A stretch of 52,450 nt of DNA. Source: an uncultured Oscillospiraceae bacterium. GTDB lineage: Bacteria; Bacillota; Clostridia; Oscillospirales; Oscillospiraceae. The stretch covers positions 1 through 52,450 of the forward strand of contig CANQVL010000013.1 of NCBI GenBank assembly GCA_947627285.1, in the 5' to 3' direction. Below, in pieces: positions 7,310 to 15,467 of this stretch; the first letter of the stretch is position 1, and every line of letters begins with the position of its first letter. A model generated the notes under the pieces. It was given only the letters and a program-made list of their open reading frames with translations, was not told the DNA's origin and made no database searches. The translations under genes and the position numbers were made by a program.

Positions 7310-9237
7310 TCCTTTCTGTCTTGTTTGTCAAAGAGATGATAATAATAGACCGGGAGGGCACTCCAGCCGTGGCACAGACTGCCCGCTCCGTCAAAATCCG
7401 CTTCCCCTTTTTCCGTTTCCCAGAACGAGGTGGCGCCCTGCCGCAGCATGGAGCCGTAAACCTCATCGATCTCGGAAAGGATAAACGTCCGGTATTCCGC
7501 CGCGTCGGCTGTCAGAAGCGCGTCGTAGCGGAAGATGTTCATGCTCAGCGTGTTTTTTAGCAGATCATCGCTTCCGCGGGCGATTTTCGCGGCGACCTGC
7601 CTTTGTTTTTCCTCCGGGCAGGCGCCGCAGAGGATACAAAGCGCATTGGCAAGCGCGCTGTAGGCTTCGCCGCGCAAGCGTGTTTTGAACAGGCCGGTTT
7701 TTTCCTGGTAGAAGTGACCGTAAATCGAGGCGTTCAGGCTCGCCTGCCGGCTCTCGTAACGCGCGGCTGTTTGCGCGTCCGAAAGCATCCGGCAAAGGCG
7801 GGCGGTTTTCGCAAGCGCGATGGAGAGAAAGGCGTTGATCAGGCTGTCGTAGTCGTCCCGCTCTTTTTCCGCGGGATCACGCGCGAAGAAGGAGCCGTCC
7901 AGATCCCCAGCCCATTCGTAGAAATGCCAGAGCTCCGGCCTGGAGACCGTTTTGTACAGGCCGTTTTCCCGCAGGCCGTCAAGGAAGAAGCGAAGCAGTT
8001 TTTTAAGCCGCGGCATCGCCCTTTCAGCAAGGCTGATGTCGCCGGTATGCTCGGTGTATTCCAAAATCACACTGGGCAAGGTCAGGGAAAACGAGGGAAT
8101 GGTGAAGGGAAAGCGGCTCGGGAAGGTGATGTCAAACAGGCCGCTGTCCTGCTGTCCTTGCAGTATGAGCTCTATGGACGCCCGGGCAAATGCCGCCGGG
8201 TTTTCAAAGGCATAGTAGCCGCAGAGCATTTGATTGCGGGAATCCATGATATACAGCCCCTGCTCCCGCCACGGGCAATCCTCGTAATGGTCGTGGGCGC
8301 ACAGGGACAGCGTCCGCACCGAGGTGTCGTAAATTTTCTGCCGCAAAGGCGTTTCGGCGCGGTATTCCCTCACGGTAAAGGGATATTCGGCCTCCCGCAG
8401 GCCGATTTCCTCGATGATTACGTCCGCGCCGGCGTCGATTTGGAGATAGCGGCACCCGAGCCTGCGGAAGGGGCCGAAGAAGTCCACGCTTTCGCCGCTG
8501 GCGATCAGAGAAACGGAAAAATCCCGATCTCCGATCAGGTCCCGCACTCCGCCGTCGGTCAGATGCTCCCCGTAGGCGATCCGAACCGTCTCTCCGGCGG
8601 GGGCGGAAAATCGCACCGAAAGATACCCGCAGCACTCCCTGCCGAGATCGTAGATCCCGCTGTTGGCGTCACACAGCTTTGCCTCGCGGAAGGGTCTTAA
8701 TATCGGCTTTTCTATCGGTCGGGGAGACAGCTTTTCCGGCAGACTGTCTACTCGGACAGCCTGAGCGGAGGCGCGTTTCTCGCCGGCGTGCCTTGTATCA
8801 TATGTGTAGGAATAGCCGAGCTGCGCGGTGATGAGGTGTTTTCGGTGGCTGACATAAGCCGGGTCGGGGCCGCAGGCGATCCCCGGGCGGGAATATGTCA
8901 GGACTTCACGCCCGGTGTAGACCTCATAGATAAGCCCCGCCCCGAAATCGTAACCGGTCAGGCAATCGAATCCGATGTACCACGCGACCACGCGCAGCTC
9001 GTTCTCTCCCCGCAACAGAAAGGGCGTGAGGTCGACGCGGTCAAATTTTTTATCGTGGCGGTAATCCGGGTACTGTCCGAAGGAAACGAGCCGCCCGTTC
9101 ACATAAAGCGCGTAATCCCCCGCGCAGGAGATGTCGATTTTGACGGGCTCACCGGTATATGTCACCGTGTCGTAAAATACGGCGTATTCGTCCGGCTCGA
9201 ACGTCCGGCTTTTCCAGATCCATTCAGCTTTTCGCAT
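7306..9237 (-). CDS. GH78-like alpha-L-rhamnosidase
   Basis: 643 residues, no signal peptide, so probably cytoplasmic. The first about 130 residues form a beta-sandwich of the kind in GH78 enzymes (AEWIWKSRTF; YALYVNGRLV; LTPFLLRGENEL). The (alpha/alpha)6 barrel carries YEDCPWREQGLYIMDSRNQ, the place of the usual catalytic-acid motif, and TSFWETEKGEADFDGAGSLC followed by HGW, the typical second acidic motif. It is shorter than many GH78 proteins, lacking the extra N-terminal sandwich. Expected role: removing terminal rhamnose from imported oligosaccharides; related families with the same fold cannot be excluded. It follows the Gfo/Idh gene by 26 bases and overlaps the RpiB-like gene by four. 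Confidence 0.82.
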   Translation of the reverse strand: MRKAEWIWKSRTFEPDEYAVFYDTVTYTGEPVKIDISCAGDYALYVNGRLVSFGQYPDYRHDKKFDRVDLTPFLLRGENELRVVAWYIGFDCLTGYDFGAGLIYEVYTGREVLTYSRPGIACGPDPAYVSHRKHLITAQLGYSYTYDTRHAGEKRASAQAVRVDSLPEKLSPRPIEKPILRPFREAKLCDANSGIYDLGRECCGYLSVRFSAPAGETVRIAYGEHLTDGGVRDLIGDRDFSVSLIASGESVDFFGPFRRLGCRYLQIDAGADVIIEEIGLREAEYPFTVREYRAETPLRQKIYDTSVRTLSLCAHDHYEDCPWREQGLYIMDSRNQMLCGYYAFENPAAFARASIELILQGQQDSGLFDITFPSRFPFTIPSFSLTLPSVILEYTEHTGDISLAERAMPRLKKLLRFFLDGLRENGLYKTVSRPELWHFYEWAGDLDGSFFARDPAEKERDDYDSLINAFLSIALAKTARLCRMLSDAQTAARYESRQASLNASIYGHFYQEKTGLFKTRLRGEAYSALANALCILCGACPEEKQRQVAAKIARGSDDLLKNTLSMNIFRYDALLTADAAEYRTFILSEIDEVYGSMLRQGATSFWETEKGEADFDGAGSLCHGWSALPVYYYHLFDKQDRKE

Positions 9238-9263
9238 AGCTTTGTTCTACCGCCGGCCTTCCG

Positions 9264-10559
9264 TCAGATTTTTATCTCTTCCTGTTTGACCATGGAGGCG
9301 TCAGCCGCGTACACACAGGTGTGACCGAGGATACTGTCCTGGATTTTGGTGCAGGAGACGCTGGTTTCGCCGCCGTTTATCATGCTGACGAAATCGCGTA
9401 TTATCCCGTCGTCTCCTCCGGCGTGATTGTCGCTTTCCGCAACCTGCGCGGCGACATCTATCTCCCGTGCGGTGTAACCCGCGGTTTCAAAATCGTATTT
9501 GTACAGCGTAAATTTACTTGTTTCGATAGAGCCCTCGATCTCGCCCCGGGTGCCCACTATCCGCATGAGCCGGCGCGGGATCACCGTACCCTGTATCATC
9601 GTATGGGCCGCGGTGCTTCCGTTTTTGAAACGCAGGATCAGCGTCTGATGATCCACAATGTCCGAGCCTGTCCCATATGCGCACAGACCGTGCGGGTTAA
9701 ATGTCTTTAACGACTCGATCTTTTCTTCCTTTGTTATCTCACGGTAGTCTTTATCTATGCAGTCCCAGGAATACCAGGGGAACCTGTCGTTCAACACATA
9801 GATGGATTTCGCGGAATACATACAGGAATCCGCAAGCGGGCAGTCCACAAGACAGCGTTTCCCCGCGCCCTCCGGCGCTTTTTCCGGGACCAGGAAATCC
9901 CTGCCGCCAAAGCTGGCGACACGCTCCGGCTCCGTGCCGTTGTTCAGCCAGCAAAGCAGATCCAGATCGTGACAGCATTTGGCAAGCAGCATGGAGCTGC
10001 CGCATTTTTCGGCGCTGTTCCACTTGCCACGTATGTAGGAATTGGAGGCGTGCGCCACGCCCACGTTTTCACTGCTTTCCATATGAATGATCTCGCCAAT
10101 CTCGCCGCGCAGCAATATCTCTTTGATGGCGCGGAAGAAGGGGGTGTACCTCAGCACATGGCAGACCATCAGCAAACAGCCGTTTTCCTCCGCCGTCCGC
10201 TGAATATCCAAAAGCTGTGCCCGGTTGTTAACCACCGGCTTTTCCAGCAGCATATGATAGCCCTTTTGCAAAAACGGGATCGCCGTTTCGTAGTGGAGCT
10301 CGTCCATGGTGCAGTTGAGCACGCCGTCCGCGATCCTCCCGTGCCGTTCGTGATAGCGGATACATTCATCGACGCTTGTAAAACAGTGATCCGGCGGTAC
10401 GCCGTACCTTTGCGCCCCCTCCGCCAGTTTTCGCTCGGACGGGTCCACGATCGCCGCGACCTTCAAAAGCTCCGGCGCGGTCAGGGCGAGCTTGCAGTAA
10501 CAGTTCGCCCGGTCCCCGTTGCCGACAATGATCACCTTTACCTGTTTCATATCATTCAC
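9264..10559 (-). CDS. Gfo/Idh/MocA-family NAD(P)-dependent oxidoreductase
   Basis: 431 residues. The N-terminal Rossmann domain starts VKVIIVGNGDRANCY, with EKPV at residues 106-109, the motif with the conserved Lys of this family. The C-terminal alpha/beta domain contains an insertion with several cysteines and tryptophans (CLVDCPLADSCMYSAKS, about residues 220-240), seen in a subset of the family. Such enzymes oxidise or epimerise sugars, inositols or uronic acids. The C-terminal region also has a histidine-rich SDNHAGGDDG stretch. Between the repeat lipoprotein and the rhamnosidase-like gene, it probably processes the released monosaccharide. Confidence 0.9.
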   Translation of the reverse strand: MNDMKQVKVIIVGNGDRANCYCKLALTAPELLKVAAIVDPSERKLAEGAQRYGVPPDHCFTSVDECIRYHERHGRIADGVLNCTMDELHYETAIPFLQKGYHMLLEKPVVNNRAQLLDIQRTAEENGCLLMVCHVLRYTPFFRAIKEILLRGEIGEIIHMESSENVGVAHASNSYIRGKWNSAEKCGSSMLLAKCCHDLDLLCWLNNGTEPERVASFGGRDFLVPEKAPEGAGKRCLVDCPLADSCMYSAKSIYVLNDRFPWYSWDCIDKDYREITKEEKIESLKTFNPHGLCAYGTGSDIVDHQTLILRFKNGSTAAHTMIQGTVIPRRLMRIVGTRGEIEGSIETSKFTLYKYDFETAGYTAREIDVAAQVAESDNHAGGDDGIIRDFVSMINGGETSVSCTKIQDSILGHTCVYAADASMVKQEEIKI

Positions 10560-10568
10560 CTCGTGGTG

Positions 10569-10614
10569 TTTTCTCCCCGCGAACGGTTACGGTTCGCGAA
10601 AAGCGCGGAGAAAA
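10569..10614. other. Strong intergenic hairpin after the repeat lipoprotein gene
   Basis: Outer arms TTTTCTCC (10569-10576) and GGAGAAAA (10607-10614) enclose an inner stem CGCGAAC/GTTCGCG. It lies between the lipoprotein stop and the next start, with no T-run after it in the minus direction. A 3'-end stabiliser or partial terminator within the operon is likely. Confidence 0.65.
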
Positions 10615-10619
10615 TCGCC

Positions 10620-12416
10620 TTAATAGCATTTGAAATCATAGAAATACATATTGTACACGTTCCACCAGCCGCCGTTTGCGGACAGCTCCACGTCGCGGAA
10701 TACGACCGTCAGGTCGTTTAAGCTTTTGAGGTCGTAGCCCGCCGCCTTCAGCTGTTCCGCGCTGATCGTCACGATCTCGCTGCCGTTGAAGATACCGCCG
10801 ACCGCGTCAACCTTATACTCGTGGATCTTGATGAAGGTCTCCCCGTCGGAGAAATCGCTCAAGTCTTTCAGCTGATCCGGCGTATACGTGACGCCCTTTT
10901 TCACAAGGTAGAACGGAATACGCGCGCCGCCGGAGCCGTTCATTTGCAGGTCTACGGCGAAGGAAACGCCGCTGTAACCGCTGATGTTCGTGAATCGCGG
11001 TCCCTTGACACGGATCAGATGAGCCGCGTTTACCTCGCTCGCGTCGGTCTGTAAAACGTACCGGTTCCTGAAATTTTTGCACAGGGATTTTTCCGTTCCC
11101 AACGTGACGTCAAATTTCGACCGCAGATCGTCCAGGGCGTCGCCGTCCCCTGTTCCGGTGGAGTTCGCGACCCATAAGGTCGGGTTCCAGCTCCCGTTGT
11201 CCACCTGTTTTTTCGTATAGAAGGTGATGTTATCGAGGTAAATAGTTGCCGTTCCAACGGGGTCAGTCTCCCCGGCGATCAGCTCCGGGAAGGCGAAGGT
11301 GACGATCCAATCTCCGCCGCTGGCGTAAATTTTCTGCCATTTTCCCAGCTTTATCGCGCCCAGATATTCGCCCGTGCCGTTTGTCAGCGGCAGGTCCTTC
11401 GTGAAGGCGGAACGGGTATTCAGGATAACCTTCACGTCGGCGGAGAAGGCGTCGTACCCGTCGGGTATGCGCACCGCGTAGTCGTTATAAGCGGTGATGT
11501 CCTTGTCACTGATCTTGATGCTTTTGGTGCTGTTTTTCCCGTAAAGGCCCTCGCCTTTTGTGTTTTGCGAGATGGTCGCGGTCTCCGTACTGCCGCCCCA
11601 GATGTATTGCACGACGGTTACCAGGTCCTGATCCTTATCGACGCGTACCGTCACCGTCGTCTCGACGCTCTCGCTGACAGGGTAATCGCCCTCGGCACAC
11701 ACCCTGATGCGCACCTTCTGCTGTTCTATGGGGGCCAGGTTGGTAAATTCCTCCCCCTTGCTCCAGACGGTCGATCCCTCGAATTTATATTCGTAAATAT
11801 CGGCGTTTTTCACCTCGACCTCCACGGTCTGATACGCGTTGGACGGCGCCGAAAAGGTGAAGTCCTCCGCGTTGGGCTTTACCGTATAGTAAAAGGTCGT
11901 GCTTTCGGACGCGTCCTTTTCGGCTGTCGCGCTTCTGCGGACCGAGATCTTCACCCGCGACGCGTTATCGCAGGCAAATGTCTTTTCGTCGGAATAGGCG
12001 CCGTCGTTAAATGAGACCTCGCAGTCGTCCTCCGCGGCGACCGTCAATACGCCGCTCTCGTAGGAGACCCTGGGCTCGTCGGTCCGCGATCCCATGTCTC
12101 TTCCGACGGCGTCCCATTTCGCGTAGAGGGTGAAGCCGGCGCTGACAGTGCTTTCCACGAAATCATACGGGCTTTCCGCCAAAGCGCCGTCCGCGGTTTT
12201 CTCGTACCAGCCCGCAAACGAATACCCGTCCCGCTGTGGGTTGTCCGGCATTTGAAGGCTGTCGTTCACAGGCACCTCCTGCGTAAAGGTGCCCGCGCTG
12301 TCGTAAGCGGGATCGAAGATCACTTCCACGCCGGGCTCCGCTTCCCTGGCACAGCCGCAAAAGCTCCCCGCCATCAGCGCGAACAGCAAAAGCGCGCTCA
12401 AAACTTTCCGCTTCAT
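10620..12416 (-). CDS. Surface lipoprotein with InlB-type repeat and carbohydrate-binding-like modules
   Basis: 598 residues from the ATG at 12416, chosen because GGAGG lies seven bases upstream; a longer open frame extends to 12443. The signal peptide MKRKVLSALLLFALMAGSFC ends in a lipobox. Then come an InlB/Listeria-Bacteroides repeat (PQRDGYSFAGWYEKTADG...FTLYAKWD), two Ig-like beta segments, a jelly-roll-like module ending in ATIYLDNITFYT, and a C-terminal domain beginning LWVANSTGTGDGDA and ending NMYFYDFKCY. The last two closely match modules of the 2,057-residue protein in the same operon, so the pair are paralogues. It probably holds the polysaccharide at the membrane. No enzyme motif is visible. 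Confidence 0.85.
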   Translation of the reverse strand: MKRKVLSALLLFALMAGSFCGCAREAEPGVEVIFDPAYDSAGTFTQEVPVNDSLQMPDNPQRDGYSFAGWYEKTADGALAESPYDFVESTVSAGFTLYAKWDAVGRDMGSRTDEPRVSYESGVLTVAAEDDCEVSFNDGAYSDEKTFACDNASRVKISVRRSATAEKDASESTTFYYTVKPNAEDFTFSAPSNAYQTVEVEVKNADIYEYKFEGSTVWSKGEEFTNLAPIEQQKVRIRVCAEGDYPVSESVETTVTVRVDKDQDLVTVVQYIWGGSTETATISQNTKGEGLYGKNSTKSIKISDKDITAYNDYAVRIPDGYDAFSADVKVILNTRSAFTKDLPLTNGTGEYLGAIKLGKWQKIYASGGDWIVTFAFPELIAGETDPVGTATIYLDNITFYTKKQVDNGSWNPTLWVANSTGTGDGDALDDLRSKFDVTLGTEKSLCKNFRNRYVLQTDASEVNAAHLIRVKGPRFTNISGYSGVSFAVDLQMNGSGGARIPFYLVKKGVTYTPDQLKDLSDFSDGETFIKIHEYKVDAVGGIFNGSEIVTISAEQLKAAGYDLKSLNDLTVVFRDVELSANGGWWNVYNMYFYDFKCY

Positions 12417-12420
12417 TCGA

Positions 12421-14565
12421 TTACCTCCAAATTTTATCAACATCTATCAGATCACAGCTTGTATAAAGCCCGTCCCCGTAATAGACGACAGCCGTCACGA
12501 CCTTCGCCCTTTCCGGGATCGGGACCGTCGCTTTTCCGTCTGAAAACCTAATCGGAAGGCTTTTCCAGGGGAGCTTATGTAAGTCGCCCTCGACCGTCTC
12601 GGTATAAATAAGCTCCGCCGCCGTCGGGACGTCCGCAAATCCGAGCCGCAGTCCGGCGTCCGTCAGCTCCGCTTCCAGGGGCTTTCTCCGTTGCTCCCCG
12701 CCGAAAAAGCGATCGTCAAAAAACGCGAAGACATTTTTATTTTCAAAGTTGCTTACATTGTCGTGGTAGAGCTCCTTTTTCACCGCGAGGCTCACCTCCC
12801 CCGCAAGCAGGCGGCAGGTGCGCCGGCGGTTGAACGGGGAAAACGCCCCGTCAAGCAGTCCCGCGTGAAACAGCACCGGCAGATCCGCGCTGTCCAGATA
12901 GTTTTGAGGGTCCAGCCAGGTATCGTAAAAATCCTTTTTCTCCGGCGTGTCAAAAAGGCCCGTCTCCTGCCCCAACAGGTCGTCCGTGATAAACCCCGCG
13001 GAATAGATTATCGCCGCGGCGGAAAACCGCCTGTCAGCGCCGATAGCCATAAGGGACAGCACGCCGCCCCAGGAAATGCCGACGATCCCGGTCCGCTCGG
13101 GGTCCGTATCCGGCAGTGACAGCAGATAGGAGTGCGCCGAGATCAGCTGCGCGACGCCGTAATATGTCCAGGAGGCGTAAGGGTCCTTCCCCAGGCTGTC
13201 GAAGGAGCCGACGCAGATGTCCCCCGCCGCGCTGTTTTTTTGGGGGTGAATGGGATCGGCAGCGGTAAAATGTGTTCCGTTCAAATCTACCGCCATCGCC
13301 AGATACCCGCGCCGCGTCCAGCTTTCAACCCATTCGAGGAAGGCGTTCCCGCCGGCGCCGTGCGCCAGCACGACCGCGGGACACCGCCCCTTTGCCCCGG
13401 CGGGTCTTCCGAAATAGGCGAAGGTCTTTTTTTCGGTCCCGTTTACCCGCGTCCGCAGATAGCCTCCCACTATATTCGCCGGAAGGCGCGGCAGATCCGC
13501 CCTTTCAAAGTCCGGCGCCTCAAAGTATTCTGACCAGTCGAGCCGGTTTTCGGTTTTGGTTTTCAGCCTTGCGAATAGCCGGCTCAGCGCGTCGGTGAAG
13601 AAGCTATAGCCGAAATCGTTGGGGTGATTGAGGTTGTTCCCGGAAATCTCGCAATAGCTTTTCCGCTCCAGGAGCCAGCGGAAAACGGAGGTCATGTCCA
13701 ACACTGTGACGCCCTCCCGCTCCAGCGTCTTCAGCCCGAACAAATAGTTTTTTTGCTCCTTGTTGACGTAGACGCAGTCGGGGTTCGGCAAAAAGGGGGC
13801 TATAAGGATAAATTCCGTCTCGCCGTCACACGCGCGGATTTTTTCCATTATCTTACTGATGTTCTCTGTAAATGTCTCCACCGTCATTCCGTCGGGCGCG
13901 TCGTTCATACCGAATGCGATGATCGCAAGGTTCACGTTTTGCCCCGCGAATTTCTCCTCCGCCGCGTCCAGCGCCCAGACGGTGCCGTATCCAGAACGGG
14001 AACAGTTGTAAAACTCGATCCTTGCGCCGTACTGCTCCTCACAGCGCCAGGCCGCCGCCACGCACCAGTGCTCCTCCCCCGTCCAGCCCATCTCCCAGGA
14101 CGAGTTGGCGGCGTTGGAGATGCTGTCCCCGAACAAAGCGAGCTTGAGCCGCTTTTTTTCCGTCAGCTTCCGGTAGGTTGCCGGCAGCCGCAGACGGTCC
14201 GAAACGGCGTCCGGGAAATCGGCGGGCGCGCAGTCGTAGCTCGCCAAAAGCTGAGCCTGCCGCATAAACTCCGGGCCAACAAGCAGGCACCCTTCTATCC
14301 CGTAGGTTTGATTTTCCGAAGGGATCTCCGGCGGGACGTTTCGGTTTTGAAGCCAGCCCTCCTGAAAATAGAAAACCGAACGGTCGCAAAGCTCGATCTC
14401 CCGCCCGACCAGACGGTAATCCCTTCCGGCGGCGAGCTCCGTCCCCTCGCGGGTGACGATCTTCACATTTTCCGGCGAGTCGAAGGTCAAATGCGCCGTT
14501 ATCCTGCCGCCGGATTCGGAAAATACGAGGATCTCATTTTCTATGTGTTTGCTTCCAGGCACCAT
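12421..14565 (-). CDS. Fusion of SGNH/GDSL esterase and alpha/beta-hydrolase
   Basis: 714 residues, no signal peptide. After an N-terminal beta domain (about 1-130), an SGNH hydrolase follows with GDSIS (Ser148 nucleophile), GMND and NHPNDFG blocks. From about residue 370 a second enzyme starts: VVLAHGAGGN (oxyanion region), then GISWGG, the nucleophile elbow of a dienelactone-hydrolase or acetyl-xylan-esterase type alpha/beta-hydrolase. Two esterases in one chain suggests removal of acetyl or other ester groups from imported or surface oligosaccharides. The ATG is preceded by AAGGG; the next gene's GGAGG site overlaps this gene's stop region, which indicates translational coupling with the lipoprotein. 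Confidence 0.85.
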   Translation of the reverse strand: MVPGSKHIENEILVFSESGGRITAHLTFDSPENVKIVTREGTELAAGRDYRLVGREIELCDRSVFYFQEGWLQNRNVPPEIPSENQTYGIEGCLLVGPEFMRQAQLLASYDCAPADFPDAVSDRLRLPATYRKLTEKKRLKLALFGDSISNAANSSWEMGWTGEEHWCVAAAWRCEEQYGARIEFYNCSRSGYGTVWALDAAEEKFAGQNVNLAIIAFGMNDAPDGMTVETFTENISKIMEKIRACDGETEFILIAPFLPNPDCVYVNKEQKNYLFGLKTLEREGVTVLDMTSVFRWLLERKSYCEISGNNLNHPNDFGYSFFTDALSRLFARLKTKTENRLDWSEYFEAPDFERADLPRLPANIVGGYLRTRVNGTEKKTFAYFGRPAGAKGRCPAVVLAHGAGGNAFLEWVESWTRRGYLAMAVDLNGTHFTAADPIHPQKNSAAGDICVGSFDSLGKDPYASWTYYGVAQLISAHSYLLSLPDTDPERTGIVGISWGGVLSLMAIGADRRFSAAAIIYSAGFITDDLLGQETGLFDTPEKKDFYDTWLDPQNYLDSADLPVLFHAGLLDGAFSPFNRRRTCRLLAGEVSLAVKKELYHDNVSNFENKNVFAFFDDRFFGGEQRRKPLEAELTDAGLRLGFADVPTAAELIYTETVEGDLHKLPWKSLPIRFSDGKATVPIPERAKVVTAVVYYGDGLYTSCDLIDVDKIWR

Positions 14566-14577
14566 GTCTTTTCACCC

Positions 14578-15408
14578 TTATTTTTCCTCAAAAGACTCCA
14601 TATTTACCTTTTTCAGCTTTCCGACGTCGCTGGGATACATTCCGGTGTAGCGCAAAAACAGCTTGTAAAAATGGGTTTTGTTGTAATAATTCAGCTTTTC
14701 CATCACATAGGAAACCGATTTTCCCTCGTTGGTCATCATGAGCAGCGCCGTGTGCATCTTTTGGCGGTTCACGTAATCCAGAGGCGTACAGCCGAATTTG
14801 GATTTGAACTTTTTGAAAAAAGCGTTTCGCGACAGGCCGCAGCTGGCGGCGATGTCGTCCACATTGATGAGATCGCACATATGCTCCTTGACATACTGCT
14901 GGACGCTCTTTTCAAAGGTAAAATCCTGCTGGCTCGCGGTGACCCCGTGCCTCAGCAGAATGGAGAGGAGAATGTGGAGAGAATTTTGCAGAATGTAGAC
15001 ATAGCCGTCTCCCTTTTCGCGGTACTCCTTTTCCATGAAGGTGAGCAGGCGCTCCATCTCTTCCCGGTCGTCCCCCACGTCAACGACGCTCCCGATTTTC
15101 TGCCTTGTCGAGAACGCTTCGCTTTGGGCAAGGACCTCGTTATAAAGCTCCGGGTAGAAATCCACGTTGATGATTTCCGCCAGTCCGTTGGTGTAGAAGA
15201 AGTGGTTGTCCTCCTTATAGAGGACGAAAAAGGTGCCCTGCTTTCCCTCGTATATCTCGTCGTTGATCACCTGCACGATCGACCCTCTGAGCACATATTC
15301 CACCTCCATGAACTCATGGCTGTGCAGCTCCTGCTTGCCGTTGAGCTCGTGATGTGAAAAGCCGATCATCTCTTTTTTGTCGATGGTATTGTTCATCGTC
15401 CAAATCAA
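14578..15408 (-). CDS. AraC-family transcriptional regulator inside the glycan operon
   Basis: About 276 residues. An N-terminal cupin sensor domain (HHELNGKQELHSHEFMEVEY) is followed by a C-terminal pair of helix-turn-helix motifs (VDDIAASCGLSRNAFFKKFK and VSYVMEKLNYYNKTHFYKLF) ending MYPSDVGK. The start is uncertain: a GTG at 15417 overlaps the GGAGG site, so TTG 15408, eight bases from it, is preferred. It ends 12 bases before the esterase gene. By position and family it most likely activates the long operon in response to a sugar. Two tandem 17-bp repeats before the operon promoter are the natural candidate site; that link is inference. Confidence 0.9.
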   Translation of the reverse strand: MIWTMNNTIDKKEMIGFSHHELNGKQELHSHEFMEVEYVLRGSIVQVINDEIYEGKQGTFFVLYKEDNHFFYTNGLAEIINVDFYPELYNEVLAQSEAFSTRQKIGSVVDVGDDREEMERLLTFMEKEYREKGDGYVYILQNSLHILLSILLRHGVTASQQDFTFEKSVQQYVKEHMCDLINVDDIAASCGLSRNAFFKKFKSKFGCTPLDYVNRQKMHTALLMMTNEGKSVSYVMEKLNYYNKTHFYKLFLRYTGMYPSDVGKLKKVNMESFEEK

Positions 15409-15432
15409 TTCCGCCACCTCCTCCCCTTTTGC

Positions 15433-15461
15433 CGCCGGGCGCGGAGTTTCCGCGCCCGGCG
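15433..15461. other. Perfect 13-bp GC hairpin after the giant protein gene
   Basis: Arms CGCCGGGCGCGGA (15433-15445) and its complement (15449-15461) surround a 3-base loop. In the minus (gene) direction no T-run follows; in the plus direction seven Ts follow, so it would stop antisense transcription. It lies between the giant gene's stop and the AraC gene and may protect the upstream message's 3' end or cause partial termination. Confidence 0.75.
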
Positions 15462-15467
15462 ATTTTT

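Noticed and set aside
13624-15357. A 577-residue plus-strand open frame
   Set aside because: It spans the antisense of two unrelated genes (esterase and AraC) and their gap, has no recognisable domain, and no start signal.
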